In this document: piece after piece, positions 20,151 through 31,954 of the stretch | How the letters are laid out: the number at the start of each line of letters is the position of its first letter | Position numbering within the stretch: the stretch's first letter is position 1 | DNA from: Omphiscola glabra | Taxonomy: Eukaryota; Mollusca; Gastropoda; Lymnaeidae | Length of the DNA: 64,000 nucleotides | Reading direction: 5' to 3' | NCBI GenBank assembly: GCA_964017045.1 | Contig: OZ024798.1 | Location: 9,135,793-9,199,792, forward strand | The notes under the pieces: generated by a model | The model's database searches: none | Seen by the model: the letters and a program-made list of their open reading frames with translations, nothing else | What the model was told of the DNA's origin: nothing | Made by a program: the position numbers and the translations under genes

Positions 20151-22050
20151 CACACTTCTCAACGTCGTCCAAAAGGGCCATCCTGTGGTGTGTTTTTTCT
20201 GTTCTAATTTCTAAACGCATCTTGAATGAATCCTATTTTGGTACTTATTTCTGGCCACGTAGTAACGTTAAGCGGTGTGTGGATTTTATAAATGTATATA
20301 TATATATATATAACGAGAAATCTATGAAGGTAGAATGAATATTGGGCAGGAGACTTTTTAAACTATTATTTTATTTTTATTTCTTGAGAAAATGACCTGT
20401 GTAATAATATGACATCAACATTTTTTTTTTTTTTTTTAAAAAAAGGCAACAACACTATCAGAAATTAAAGAAAATGACTTGCGGAAGTCAAATGTTGCTC
20501 ATGCGCGGGACAGTGGGTTGGTGTGAACAAGAACCAGTAGACAAACTAAGAATACAAAATACATGTAATGTACAGCCAAAACAAGGATCCGAAATTGCTA
20601 CCTGTGAAACAGTTAACGGCCATTTTTGATGCTTTATCAGATTCAACAATCCATTTTGCAGCGGCGCAAAAATAATGACTTCGTCTATCTCTGTACCACA
20701 GTCCTACGCTTGGTTACAACACGTATTTCAGACATGGCCAGCGGTTCAGGCGGGAAACAGCGGGGAGTGGGGGGAGGATGATAGGTCTGACAGATGTCTG
20801 CTCAGAAGAGGTGCAAGCTTCCACCAGCAGACGTCAAAATAAATAAAAACCAAATGTGAACAATGTGCAGCAGACAACTGCCCCCCTCCTCCCTTTTTCA
20901 ACCTCAGGCTTCTCATGTCATGCATTGTGAACTTCTGCTCGACGTCTGCAAACTTCTTGTCCATGGCTTATCGTTCTTGCTTTACTCCCACCCAAAAAAA
21001 CAACTGTACCGGAAATACACTACCGTTTACTCCTCGTCAAAATTTACCAATCATTCACTACTCATACAAACAGATTCACCGGAACTACACCATCATGTCA
21101 CTTTTCACAAATTAAATATCCCGGAAGCTCACCACCATTCACGAAGTGACCAGCCCAAAAGTCTTACACCGTCGCATTCGCATAATGGTCCCATCACGTC
21201 GTTTCGCAATTGCACTTTTCATTCGCTTACATGCCGTGTGGTAAATGTGTGGTAAGTTCAATCACTTCAGAGTACAATCACTTCACAGCACTACAGTGCC
21301 ATACTGAGTTCATTCACGTCACAGTGCTACAGGGCCGTAATGAGTACGGTCACGTCACAGTACTACAGTGCCATGAAAGAAAATTACAATCAACAATCCT
21401 TAAGACCAGCTGCTTTAATAGTACCGTACATCTACCTCTTGTTTCACACAAGAGAATTAACTCTTGACTCTTGTTTCACACACGGGACATTACTCGTGAC
21501 TACTGACTACTCTGCTAAGAGTATGACACCAGTCGACCACTTGAACAAGCTGCGTCATCGGCAAACACTGGAACTTCCGGTTCCGAGGCATGACCACATA
21601 ATATCGTTTAAAAGCCATGTAATGTGCGTAAATTAACACCCGTGACCAGCACAGCTCTTTTTACCAGCCCCGCATTTATATTGTGAGGATCCCCGCACTC
21701 CACCAAATGGAAAAAAAAAGGGGGGGGGGGGGTATTATGACAAGTTTGTGGAGAAATTAGCCAGATGCACGGCTTCTCTCCCACAGGGGCCGACGACTCC
21801 CCAATCAACTGAGATAACTTGGAGTAAACCACCTGATACGGAATCCATTTGTGTAAGGTGATAAGACACACACACAAAAGAGGGGGGGGGGGGCGGGGGT
21901 TAGTTGAGAAGGGTTCTTAAGTGGGTCGTTGAAAGAGTGGCAATTTGAGTTTGAGAGTAGACTCACGGCATAGGATCCCATTATCCGACGTCATTCTGTA
22001 AGTGTAGAAAGGTCGAAGCTTTCTTGTGTTGTTTTTGAACCAAAAACCGT
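20150..22050. other. No gene seen in 1.9 kb
   Basis: Mostly unique DNA with poly-T (20420), poly-G (21720 and 21880) and an (AT)n run (20296). Diffuse repeats of cagtactacagtgcc and gtcacgtca type occur at 21250-21370. Several 60-130 codon ORFs overlap on different frames with no splice support. Confidence 0.4.
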
Positions 22051-22056
22051 TTCGAA

Positions 22057-22697
22057 AATGTTAACACGTCAATGACGTCAAAGAAAATGTTAACACGTCA
22101 AAGAAAATGTTAACACGTCAAAGAAAATATTAACACGCCAACAGAATATTAACACGTCAAAAAATGTTAACACGTCAAAAAATGTTAACACGTCAAAGAA
22201 AATTTTAACACGTCAAACAGAATGTTAACACGTCAAAAAATGTTAACACGTCAAAGAAACTTTTAACACGTCAAAGGAAATGTTAACAAGTCAAAGAAAA
22301 TGTTAACACGTCAAAGAAAATGTTAACACGTCAAAGAAAATGTTAACACGTCAAAGTAAATGTTAACACGTCAACAGAATGTTAACACGTCAAAAAATGT
22401 TAACACGTCAAAGTAAATGTTAACACGTCAAACAGAATGTTAACACGTCAAAAAATGTTAACACGTCAAAGGAAATGTTAACACGTCAAAGGAAATGTTA
22501 ACACGTCAAAGGAAATGTTAACACGTCAAAGGAAATGTTAACACGTCAAAGAAAATGCTAACACGTCAAAGAAAATGCTAGCACGTCAAAGAAAATGCTA
22601 ACACGTCAAAGGAAATGTTAACACGTCAACGAAAATGTTTACACGTCAAAGGAAATGTTAACGCGTCAAAGGAAATGTTAACACGTCAAAGAAAATG
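22057..22697. repeat. Minisatellite, 20-bp unit
   Basis: About 33 units of aaagaaaatgttaacacgtc. Subtypes (aaagg, aaaaaa, aacag, gcta) are ordered in runs, suggesting local block duplications. Confidence 0.95.
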
Positions 22698-22797
22698 TTG
22701 AAATTTTGTCTAAACGATCAAGTTTGTTGGGGATACTTCTGAAGACAACGACGATGTCAGTGGAAGAAAGGTTATCTTTCTGCTGATCGGCTAGAAT
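22698..22797. other. Unique 100-bp island between two arrays; possible exon
   Basis: The island is open in one frame on each strand. Minus reads DQQKDNLSSTDIVVVFRSIP after a gattctag acceptor. Plus reads WKKGYLSADRLESGG after gatgtcag and ends at a GGAGG/gtaagg donor. The two readings conflict and I cannot choose. Its interest lies in being flanked on both sides by minisatellites. Confidence 0.3.
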
Positions 22798-23161
22798 CAG
22801 GAGGGTAAGGGTGGCCAGGAGGGTAAGGGTGGCCAGGAGGGTAAGTGTAGCCAGGAGTGTAAGGGTGGCCTGGAGGGTAAGGTTGGCCTGGAGGGTAAGT
22901 GTGGCCTCGAGGGTAAGGGTGGCCTGGCGGGTAAGGGTGGCCTGGAGGGTAAGGGTGGCCTGGAGGGTAAGGTTGGCCTGGAGGGTAAGGTTGGCCTGGC
23001 GGGTAAGGTTGGCCTCGAGAGCAAGGGTGGCCTGGCGGGTAAAGGTGGCCTGGAGGGTAAGGGTGGCCTGGGGGATAAGGTTGGCCTGGGGGGTAAGGGT
23101 GGCCTGGAGGGTAAGGTTGGCCTGGAGGGTAAGGTTGGCTTGGAGGATAAGGTTGGCCTGA
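22798..23161. repeat. Minisatellite, 18-bp unit, donor-like on plus strand
   Basis: About 20 units of ctggagggtaagggtggc. Each unit contains GG/gtaagg, a 5' splice-site match. On the minus strand each reads ttaccctccag, an acceptor-like string. The unit is a multiple of three, so both strands are open as an artefact. Confidence 0.95.
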
Positions 23162-23164
23162 CGC

Positions 23165-23575
23165 AAGGGGGTGCTGTGGTTAGAAATTTAGACGTAATGG
23201 GTTGAAAATGAAGGATTATGGCTAGGGCGGGGTATAGATTCAAGTGATAAAAAAAGGAGGGTACGGTTGGGGGTAGACTTCACTAAGGGGAAAAAAAAAA
23301 GAACACAACTGCACTGTATTACATTACTCTATAGATAATTGAATACCGCTTCATTCAACGTCAGACACAAGGCCGCCGTCTATATAGAATAGATTAGAGA
23401 CAGAGATAGTGCATTCGTCGCAAACCCTTATCTGATCAGTACTTCAATGTCCGAACTCACCTTGACCTACATTGAACAAAGAAGCTGGAATCCATCCGAT
23501 TGACACGGTTGGATGGATTAAATCAGCTCCAGCTCAACAACAACACACGACGACACATGTTACACGGTGTGTGGG
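23165..23575. other. No gene seen
   Basis: Unique DNA. A minus-strand gtgagt donor-like site occurs at 23455-23460, but no exon of useful length fits it. A small inverted repeat ccatccgattgacacggttg lies near 23495. Confidence 0.4.
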
Positions 23576-23589
23576 TGTGTGTGTGTGTG

Positions 23590-23812
23590 TATGATGACGC
23601 GGTGTGCTGTGATGACGCGGTAGTCTGTGATGACGCGGTTATGCTGTGATGACGCAGTGATGCTGTGATGACGCTGTAATTACGCTATGGCTATGATGAC
23701 GCGGTGATGCTGTGATGACGCTGTGATGACGCTGTGATGACGCTGTGATGACGCTGTGATGACGCTGTGATGACGCGGTGATGACGCAGTGATAACGCAG
23801 TCATGCTGTGAT
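23590..23812. repeat. Minisatellite, 11-bp unit
   Basis: Repeats of gacgctgtgat. The left side is a longer compound unit with gcggtgtgctgtgat. Confidence 0.9.
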
Positions 23813-23872
23813 CTCGCCAACCAACATCTCAGACTCGGCATGACGAGGACGAGGTGCTGTGACCGACGGAGA

Positions 23873-23889
23873 TTAGGGTTAGGGTTAGG
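23873..23889 (+). repeat. Short telomere-like repeat
   Basis: The bases read ttagggttagggttagg, nearly three copies of TTAGGG, the usual animal telomere unit. It is too short to mean much. Confidence 0.7.
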
Positions 23890-24227
23890 ATGGGGGGTAT
23901 TTTAAACAAAATGCCACGAAGCAGTATTTTCTCCTTCATATGTGTGGCTTTAAATACTAAAAATACAAAATTGCTTGGCTTCGTCAGCCACCCGTAATTG
24001 AATTAACACTGGCTCTTAATAACGCCTACGGTCTGAGTCTGAAACGAATTAATCTCAGACAGTTTTTCAAGTGCATCTTTAAATCCACTTATTCCGCCCC
24101 AAAAATCCACTAATTCGATTATTTTTTTATAACCTTAATTTTAAGACCTGGCCACTAGGTTAGTAATGAAACACAGACATTGAGTTCCAGTTAAAAAAAC
24201 TAAACTAACAGAATTAAGGACTTCTTC

Positions 24228-24440
24228 AGATAACACCCAGATCTATGCCGTACTCGCCAACTAACAGAATAAATACTTTTTCCGTTAACGCCCATTATCT
24301 ATGCCGTACTCTCCAACTAACAGAATAAATACTTTTTCCGTTAACGCCCATTATCTATGCCATACTCTCCAACTAACAGAGTAAATGAGTTTTTTTCCGA
24401 TAACACTCATATCTCTACCGTACTCTCGAACTAACTGCAA
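24228..24440. repeat. Tandem repeat, about 60-bp unit
   Basis: About three and a half units with ctaacagaataaatactttt, ccgttaacgcccattatcta and tgccgtactctccaa. Outer units are more diverged than the inner pair, which differ by very few bases. Confidence 0.9.
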
Positions 24441-25138
24441 AAGTTTAATGTTGTATTTTTCTGATAATAAAATACCCATATCTACGCGGATTCTTAAAAT
24501 CCTGCGACAGACGGCGGCCGGCAACGAATCGGTCCCCCACTGTTCGATCATCAGCCATCACCATGGCCCCGGTTACCGCGAGCCTGTCGGGCTAGTAACA
24601 GCCGCGGTCAATAAGTTACCTAACACCAGATTGTGTGTTCCCGGCCCTATGGGGTGGGGGTTTGAGCACGTGATTGCGATGGTCTTATCCGATTCATAAA
24701 GATAAGCCAAAATACCAGCCCCCCCCCCCTCCCCCGCCGCCCGTGAAGTGGCTTGTTCTTTTCTTTTAAAACATCGGTACGTCACTCAATAAAGCTGTCC
24801 GATGTGGGGAGTATAAAGCGGTTTAAGTCGACGAAATGTTTGTAGTTCCCGAAAATGGGGTACGGTAGCGAACTTGTTACAACAATAAATTTCGTGTACA
24901 CGTGTGGGCTACGCGAACGCCAAAACTAGATTTTACAAAAACAACAACAAAAGAAGCTCTAATATAGAAAGAAAAAAAAGTTTCTAAAACTAAAAGGTCT
25001 ATGGTCTTCAGAATTCAATAAATGATATGCTTTTAAAAGTGTAAAGATGTTATTTTATGTGTGATGATAATGTTGTGTAATGGCGAGGCGGAAAGTAAAA
25101 ACAACTTTTATTCGAAAAAATATTAATGCTAAATATAC
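24440..25138. other. No gene seen
   Basis: Unique DNA with a poly-C run near 24719. Overlapping ORFs near 24385-24785 on both strands have no splice support. Confidence 0.4.
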
Positions 25139-25226
25139 ATGTCTGCCAGCCGCGCCAGCCGCATAGGAGGAGGTTGCTGTGGTTTAAGGGGGAGGGGTTG
25201 GGGTAGGGGGGTCGCGTCGCCACAGA
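25139..25226 (-). CDS. Possible proline-rich exon (minus strand)
   Basis: On the minus strand a very strong acceptor, aatctttcttttccacag, precedes 88 bp that read CGDATPLPQPLPLKPQQPPP then MRLARLAD, ending at a weak gtatat donor. Another frame is also open (SVATRPPYPNPSPLNHSN), so the frame is uncertain. It may belong to the same minus-strand gene as 10643-10780, but phases cannot be linked directly. A minisatellite begins 60 bp upstream of the acceptor. Confidence 0.3.
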
Positions 25227-25286
25227 CTGTGGAAAAGAAAGATTGATTTTTGTAAAATCGGGGACACCATCTACATTTAACAGTGA

Positions 25287-25795
25287 CATCGGTGTCCACG
25301 ACTGGTGTCTAGGACTGGTGTCTAGTACTGGTGTCTAGTACTGGTGTCTAGTACTGGTGTCTAGGACTGGTGTCTAGGACTGGTGTCCAGGACCGGTTTC
25401 CAGGACTGGTGTCTAGGACTGGTGTCTAGGACTGGTGTCTAGGACTGCTGTCCACGACTGGTGTCTAGACTGGTGTCCAGGACTGGTGTCCACGACTGGT
25501 GTCTAGGACTGGTGTCTAGTACTGTGTCTAGGACTGGTGTCTAGGACTGGTGTCCAGGACTGTTGTCCAGGACTGGTGTCTAGGACTGGTGTCTTGAACT
25601 TTAGTCTAGAAATGGTGTCTTAGAGCTTTAGTCTAGGACTGGTGTCTAGAACGTTTGTCTAGGATGGTATCTAGATCGTTTGTCTAGGACTGGTGTCTAG
25701 AAAATTTGCCTAGGACTGCTGTCTAGAACGTTTGTCTAGGACTGGTGTCTAGAACTTTTGTCTAGGACTGGTGTCTAGAACTTTTGTCTAGGACT
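25287..25795. repeat. Minisatellite, 13-bp unit with a longer compound right half
   Basis: Units of gactggtgtctag on the left. From about 25590 a 25-bp compound unit (gtctagaacttttgtctagg) alternates with it. On the minus strand units read cctagacaccag, which is acceptor-like. Confidence 0.9.
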
Positions 25796-25799
25796 GTTT

Positions 25800-26850
25800 C
25801 AATAAATTGCACCTTCGAAATCACCGGCAAATAATTCTTACTTTTGAGCTGTTGACGATATTTTTGTTTTGATCCACGGGTGCCGCCAGGAAAAAAAAGA
25901 GAGGTGCACTTTATACAAGAACAATGTGGTTATATACTTGCGCACACCGCCCCAACCCCCACCTCCACACACACACACCTCGACATTTTTTTAATTCTAA
26001 AATTCTGAAACTTTATTTTTTAAAAACCAAACTGTAAAAAAAAGTTTTTTTAAAAACCCATTGACATTTTATTACCTTGGAAGGGATGGGGGTGGAAGAG
26101 AGAGAGAGATATCCATCCTATTATGGCGGGCAAGTAATTGAACATTTCGTCTGCTCTCAGACGGATTATAAACTTTGATGCTGAAGAGCGCTCAGCTGGA
26201 ATGAAGGAACTGACGAGTAAGCAGCTCTGGAGGGGCTTTTTCATTTTCTTGAAAATCTCAGTGGTAAATAAGATGGGAGTTTTATGGCCGGCCCGTTAAA
26301 AGGCAGCGGCGTATACACGGTGGCGCATCTATGCGCTGACCCACCCACCATGTTTTAAAAAAAATAAAAATAAAAGGTTATTTATTTAATAAAGAATATT
26401 GGGTGATAAGTCTTTCAAATGAATTAAATAGATTTGAATGTTATTTGAGAAGGAGTTGTATTGTGATGTAAAAAATAATATAAGAATAGCCAAGTTGTTT
26501 GTGCTTGTGGGTTCCCCCCCCCCCCCCCCAACCCACAGGCAAAAATTGGACTATAAAGAAAATAACGGAATATTCTCCTGTTTAAAAAAAAATGTTTTAA
26601 AACTTGATCAGACAGACGAGTTGGAGGGTGACACCAATAACTTACTTCTTAACGATGTAAGCTGTTGAAATTATGAAGAATTGGGGGTGGGGGGACGGAG
26701 ACGGTAAGCCAGAAGGGGGAAATCGTTAGACCTAGCATATTATCGTAGAGAAAAGCTTGCCTTAAAGTGGGAAAGAAAGATCCAACTTTGATATAAATGT
26801 TTGGTACTTGTTTGGAGAGTTGAGATCATTACAAATTAGACGGGAAAATG
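25800..26850. other. No gene seen in 1 kb
   Basis: AT-rich unique DNA. A poly-C run lies at about 26515-26530. No element or coding evidence. Confidence 0.4.
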
Positions 26851-26855
26851 TTAAC

Positions 26856-27026
26856 AAAACTACGTTATTATCAAAACTACGTTATTATCAAAACTACGTT
26901 ATTATCAAAACTACGTTATTATCAAAACTACGTTATTATCAAAACTACGTTATTATCAAAACTAAGTTATTATCAAAACTACGTTATTATCAAAACTACG
27001 TTATTATCAAAACTACGTTATTACGT
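26856..27026. repeat. Minisatellite, 17-bp unit
   Basis: Ten nearly identical units of aaaactacgttattatc. Confidence 0.95.
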
Positions 27027-27071
27027 ATTGACTTGAAACCACGTTTTTTAAAAGAAGTGTGATCACACGTC

Positions 27072-27270
27072 AATATTATACTTGGTAGTAGTGTATATTA
27101 TACTTGTTAGTGTTTATTATACTTGGTAGTGTATATTATACTTGTTAGTGTTTATTATACTTGGTGGTGTATATTTTAGTTGGTGGTGTATATTATACTT
27201 GGTGGTGTATATTATACTTGGTGGTGTATATTATACTTGGTAGTGTATATTATACTTGGCGGTGTATATA
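27072..27270. repeat. Minisatellite, 19-bp unit
   Basis: About ten units of ttggtggtgtatattatac with tagt and ttagt variants. It begins only 45 bp after the previous array. Confidence 0.9.
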
Positions 27271-27274
27271 ATAT

Positions 27275-28050
27275 AGTTCGCGCATTGTACAATAATTTTT
27301 TAGACCCACCCGCGCTGTATTGAGATCCACTGTTTCCACTGGCGTAACCATGGTTTAACCCCAGGTCGCGGTGACTAACGCGTGGTTGTTGTTATATGCA
27401 CAGATCAGAGGAAACGGGGCAGAAAGACTAACGACGACAGGGGCGTACACCACCTTCAGCTGTTGGACACTTGCTGCAGGCCATCCACCAGACGTGAGCC
27501 ACGTCTTTCCAGTTACGTCTCCGTAAAAGCGGCATCGTCGTCAGCTGGAGAGAAAAAAAGGGGGGGGGGAGAGAGAGCAATAGGAGCGTAAACACATGGG
27601 AGGGTCACCCAGTGCCGTCAAACATGTCGGATCCATTGAAACAACACGAGACTCCGTTCAATTCTGGCAGTGTCGGCCACAAAAAGCAACCACTGGTGCC
27701 ACGAAAAAAAAAGGGGGGAAAAAAACAAAAAAAAAAACATTCTCAACCACCACACCCAATTTAAAGGGGCCGCCAGCACACACCACCACACGAGAACGTC
27801 CGTATCACCAGCGCCGGGTGTTTAAAGAGAACGAAGAAAAGCTCCCCACCGATTCTCAGGGTGTTAATAGCGTCGTAAGATCGCTTCACGGCTGAGGAAT
27901 TTTATCGTTGGCGAGTAAATACTTGGGTATCGATCTCTTCACGGAGAAGCTAATAATAGCAGCAAGACGGGGCCCGTTCTTATTCGATTATATTTGAAAA
28001 TGTCGATACGCTCTTTAATTTAAAACAAAATTGAAATGCACACACAAACC
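27275..28050. other. No gene seen
   Basis: Unique DNA including a basic, low-complexity plus ORF at 27382-27591 and an A-rich stretch near 27705-27740. Neither has splice or homology support. Confidence 0.4.
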
Positions 28051-28056
28051 ACACGT

Positions 28057-28195
28057 CAAATTTATTTTTGGACGCATTATTTTGTTTTAACATATAAGTG
28101 TATAGTATAGTGCGTTCAAATAGAAATTTGACGAACATTTTAACGTGTGAACTGAAAAAAATATTCGACGAAATTTCTTTCGATTAAATTTCCGG
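28057..28195 (+). repeat. Dispersed repeat, copy 2
   Basis: Matches 1196-1374 over most of its length but lacks that copy's extra internal repeats and is not joined to a SPIN-like end. This indicates the repeat is independent of SPIN. Confidence 0.6.
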
Positions 28196-28199
28196 ATAA

Positions 28200-28630
28200 G
28201 GCTCTAAGTACAACCACTAGTCTTGGTTCAGAACCTGGTTGGGGGTATTCTTAAAAGCATTCGCGGACTTACCTTGGACTAGTCAGATTTTTTGGATTTT
28301 TTTTTTGGAAACCGGTGTTGGACTAATCTCGGACCTTTCTTGGACTCAAATTGCCCGCGCATGCGCAGAACAGTGCTAACATTTCAGTTGTCAGCCCTCG
28401 TTGATAAAATAGGAAAACCAGTTCGATTTTTTAATGAAAATTTCAGAATATTCTTGGATAGGATTTGAAAAGTGGGGAGGGGGTAAATTATCCAAGAATA
28501 TCGTCTGATAGTGCCATCAGCACCAGAGTATCATAAGCTGATCGGTCAAGAGTTTCTACAAAGGGAATCAATTCATGTACATTTCAGCTCAGCTCTATTG
28601 AAATTGAAGAGAATAAGGCGCTCTGCAGAC
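28200..28630. other. No gene seen
   Basis: Unique DNA. Nothing is supported. Confidence 0.4.
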
Positions 28631-28633
28631 TTC

Positions 28634-28829
28634 CTCTAATGCAGTGGTTCTCAACCTTGCTAACGCCACGACCCTTTCATACAGTTTCTCATGTTGTGGC
28701 GAACCCCCCCAGCCACATAATTATTTTCGTTGCTACTTTATAACTGTAGAGTATATGTTTTTTCAGATGGTCTTAGGCGACCTCCGAGAAAGGGTCGCGC
28801 CACTCAGGTTGAGAACCGCTGCTCTAATG
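28634..28829 (-). mobile_element. SPIN-like hAT-Buster MITE with perfect 8-bp target duplication
   Basis: The element at 28642-28821 runs from cagtggttctcaaccttgc to ggttgagaaccgctg. Both flanks are ctctaatg, a perfect 8-bp duplication with central TA. Its length is 180 bp, with a shortened second half. Confidence 0.9.
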
Positions 28830-28904
28830 TTATAGCAAGGTATAAAATGGTCTTGGAGAGTACAGCAACTCAGCAGACGGCCTTGAGCTGAGGAGTCGTC
28901 ATTT

Positions 28905-29500
28905 TGGACTCGTCCTCATGAAGTTGTGATTCGTGGAGTCGTGATGTTGGAGTCGTCTTGATGATATTGTGATTTTTTGAGTCATGATGTTGGAGTCGTG
29001 ATGTTGGAGCCGTGATGTTGGAGTTGGGATGTTGGAGTCATGGTGATGGAGTCGTGATATTGGAGCCGTGCCACTGGGGTCCTGCCGTTGGAGTCGTGTA
29101 GTTGGAGTCGTCCTGATGATATTGTGATTTTTTGGAGTCATGATGTTGGAGTCTTGATGTTGGAGTCATGATGTTGGAGCCGTGATGTTGGAGTTGTGAT
29201 GTTGGAGTCGTGGTGATGGAGTCGTGATATTGGAGCCGTGCCACTGGGGTCCTGCCGTTGGAGTCGTGATGTTGGAGTCGTCCTGATGATATTGTGATTT
29301 TTTGGAGTCATGATGTTGGAGTCGTGATGTTGGAGTCGTGATGTTGGAGTCGTAAAGCTGGAGTCGTGATGCTGGAGTCGTGATGCCGGAGTCGTGATGT
29401 GGAGGTCGTGACGTTGGAATTGTGATTTTGGAGTCGTGATGCTGGAGTCGTGATGTCAGAGTCGCGATTTTGGAGTCGTGATGTCTCAGTTACGATGTCA
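28905..29500. repeat. Minisatellite, about 15-bp unit with higher-order blocks
   Basis: Units of gttggagtcgtgatg make up the array. A longer block carrying tgatgatattgtgatttttt and gtgccactggggtcctgccg recurs at intervals of roughly 155-170 bp, so there is a higher-order layer. Confidence 0.9.
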
Positions 29501-29504
29501 GGTT

Positions 29505-30160
29505 TAAGGTTGCCGGGGTTGTTTTAAAAGTATTATGCAATCGAAAATCCTTCGTCGCGATCAAGATCATAAAGCTCCAAAATATGTGGGGAAAAAAAGA
29601 TCCGCACGTGATGTGATAATCAGGAACTGGAATCCAAAGATTGTTAGCCACTATTTCTTCAGACTCCTCAGACCGGTCAGTAAACGTTAGGACATCAAAG
29701 AGTGCTAGAGAAATCCGATCTTCACTTAAACCAAAAGAGAGGAGGGATGGTGGGTGGGGGGGGGGCAGTCAATCTTATCAAGCACGCGGTACACACTCGC
29801 CAAGCTCCAGGTCATCTTGTGTTTTTCTTCATCTCTTGTGATTGGAATACAGCGCGCCAATGTTTGGGGTAAATAGTCGCTACTTTTGTAATAAGACAAG
29901 TGGGAAGATGAAGAGAGAGAAAAAAAAAGGAAGGTTGGAGGTGGGGGGGGGGAAGGGTCGACAAACGTATCGATCTCCTACAGACAATTTCTGGAGTCAA
30001 TACGATGTGATTTTGTCTGACATTTTAATATAAGAAATCTCACTAGTAGACCTCCCACCCTACCCATCAAAATCCGTTCCCTCAACTCTTCCCCTCACTA
30101 GTAGACCCCCTCCAAATATCCCCCCCCACTCGACACCCCAACTCAAACGAATCATAATGT
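29505..30160. other. No gene seen
   Basis: Unique DNA with a poly-G run near 29755 and another near 29944. Nothing is supported. Confidence 0.4.
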
Positions 30161-30165
30161 GGGAC

Positions 30166-30325
30166 AGACCTGTTTACTCTTACGATTTTTGGCGTACAAT
30201 GTACGATTTTGAGGTGTACACATTATATATACTCTGTATGTTTATTTTTTTACTATTAAGATAATGTATTGAACGATTTTGTAATGATATTGTACGATTT
30301 TAAGAGTTTGAGGGTAAACAGGTCT
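30166..30325. mobile_element. Possible MITE with inverted ends
   Basis: It begins agacctgtttactcttacga and ends gagggtaaacaggtct, forming an inverted pair of about 14-16 bp with internal tacgatttt repeats. No clear target duplication is seen. Its right half is duplicated together with the neighbouring hAT element. Confidence 0.4.
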
Positions 30326-30329
30326 GGTG

Positions 30330-30703
30330 GTGGAGATCAGGGCCGGCCTTAGGCCAATGCAACCTATGCGGCCGCAGTGGGCCCCGCACTTTCATGGGCC
30401 CCGCCCCGAATTTATTTTCGATTACAAAATCTTAATTTTCACTATTAAGATAATGTATTGAACTATTTTGTAATGATATTGTACGATTTTTAGAGTTTGA
30501 GGGTAAACAGGTCTGGTGGTGGAGATCAGGGCCGGCCTTAGGCCACTGCAACCTATGCGGCCGCAGTGGGCCCCGCCCCGAATTTATTTTCTATTACAAA
30601 ATCTTAATTTTCACTTATTATCCTTATTCCAACCCAGACTGGGCCCCGCGCAATCCGCTTCGCATAGGGCCCCGCAATTGTTAGGGTCGGCCCTGGGGGA
30701 GAT
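30330..30703. mobile_element. hAT-like MITE (CAGGGCCGGC ends) with internal tandem duplication
   Basis: The element at 30338-30695 starts cagggccggccttagg and ends ttagggtcggccctg, a clear inverted pair. Flanks are gtggagat and ggggagat, 7 of 8 matching, with T at position 2 and A at 7 (the Ac-type hAT pattern). A unit of about 189 bp holding the left flank and the element's 5' part is duplicated: the 5' end recurs at 30527. The duplication therefore happened after insertion. Confidence 0.8.
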
Positions 30704-30704
30704 G

Positions 30705-31130
30705 TTATTCTTATATTTGAAAGAGGAAAAAAACTGCAAAATAAAATTATTACTTATGGAAAGCCAATCAAGAGAGAAATCTCTTGCTGAGACAGAGTTT
30801 TGAATACTCAGTTAAAAGTGTACGAATAAGGCCCAGTAGAACGCTGAGTATAATCGTAAGACGAATTTTGAGAACCGCTGTCTATTTTTAGACCCCCTTG
30901 TGAACGTCACCGTCCGTAAGTTTGAAACGAAGAACAAAAAGTACGTTCGAAATCCATCACCGTTTATCTGCCCCTGAGGACAACTCACGTTGTAAAAAAA
31001 AAAATTACGTTATCTCGTTGGGTTGTATCAAAAACAAAGATATCGTTATCAAATCCTGATGCCCCTGGAATCGACAACGATGATAAAACGTCCATGTACC
31101 GTTAAATGATACGTGTTTACTTTAATGTTA
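30705..31130. other. No gene seen
   Basis: AT-rich unique DNA. Confidence 0.4.
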
Positions 31131-31136
31131 TACTAA

Positions 31137-31560
31137 ATAAGAAAAGAACAAAAAAGAAAGAAAGAAAAAAGAATCAAAGAAAGAAAAAAGATTCATAGAA
31201 AGAAAAAAAGAAAGGGAAGAAAGAAAGGAATGAGGACAAAAAATAAAGTAAAAAAGTAAGAACAAAAGAAAGAAAGAAAAAAAACAAAGAAGGAAAGAAA
31301 GAAAGAAAGAAAGAAAGAGAAAGAAATAAAGAAAGAAAAAAGAAAGAAAAAGAAGGAAAGAAAGGAAGGAAGAAAGGAAGAAAGAAAAAAAGAAAGAAAG
31401 AAAGAAAGAAAGAGAAATACATGAAGAAAGAAAAAAGAAAGAAAAGGGAAGAAAAAGAAAGAAAGAAAGAAAGAAAGAAGGAAAGAAAGAAGGGAAGAAA
31501 GAAAGAAAATATATAAAAAAGAAAGTAAGACACAAAGAAGGAATCAAAAGAGAATAAATA
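31137..31560. repeat. (GAAA)n-type polypurine tract
   Basis: About 420 bp of almost pure G and A, mainly gaaagaaagaaa with aagg and aaaaag interruptions. The phenylalanine/serine-rich minus ORFs are artefacts. Confidence 0.95.
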
Positions 31561-31839
31561 ACAGGAGAAGAAATGGGGACCAAACAAAAAAAATTGAAGA
31601 AAGTTAGAAAGGGGGAAAAAAAAGATAAAAAAACAACAATTTACATCTGTGTAATATTTTATAATCGATAATGTCTGGAGGAGCAGCAACTGGCTTAAAA
31701 TGAACAAACAGAAAGCAACGGGAAAATGGGAAGAGAGAAACAACACAAAAACAAATAGAAGAAGGTGGGGTTGGGGGGGGAGAGTGAGAGAGAGAGAGAA
31801 ATAAAATCAATAATGATGAATACGGCCAGTGTCAAGATA

Positions 31840-31950
31840 TAAATATGAAGGGTTGAATGTAATCGATTTTTTGCATATGAAGGGTTGAATGTAATCGATT
31901 ATCTGCATATGAAAGGGTTGAATGTAATCGATTATCTGCATACGGCGATT
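31840..31950. repeat. Tandem repeat, 32-33 bp unit, three copies
   Basis: Units contain gggttgaatgtaatcgatta and tctgcatatgaa. Copies are almost identical. Confidence 0.9.
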
Positions 31951-31954
31951 GACC

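Noticed and set aside
23873..23889. Interstitial telomere repeat
   Set aside because: Fewer than three TTAGGG units; it could easily arise by chance in a repeat-rich region.
31128..31746. Phenylalanine/serine-rich minus ORFs that look like membrane proteins
   Set aside because: They are translations of a GAAA-type polypurine tract.
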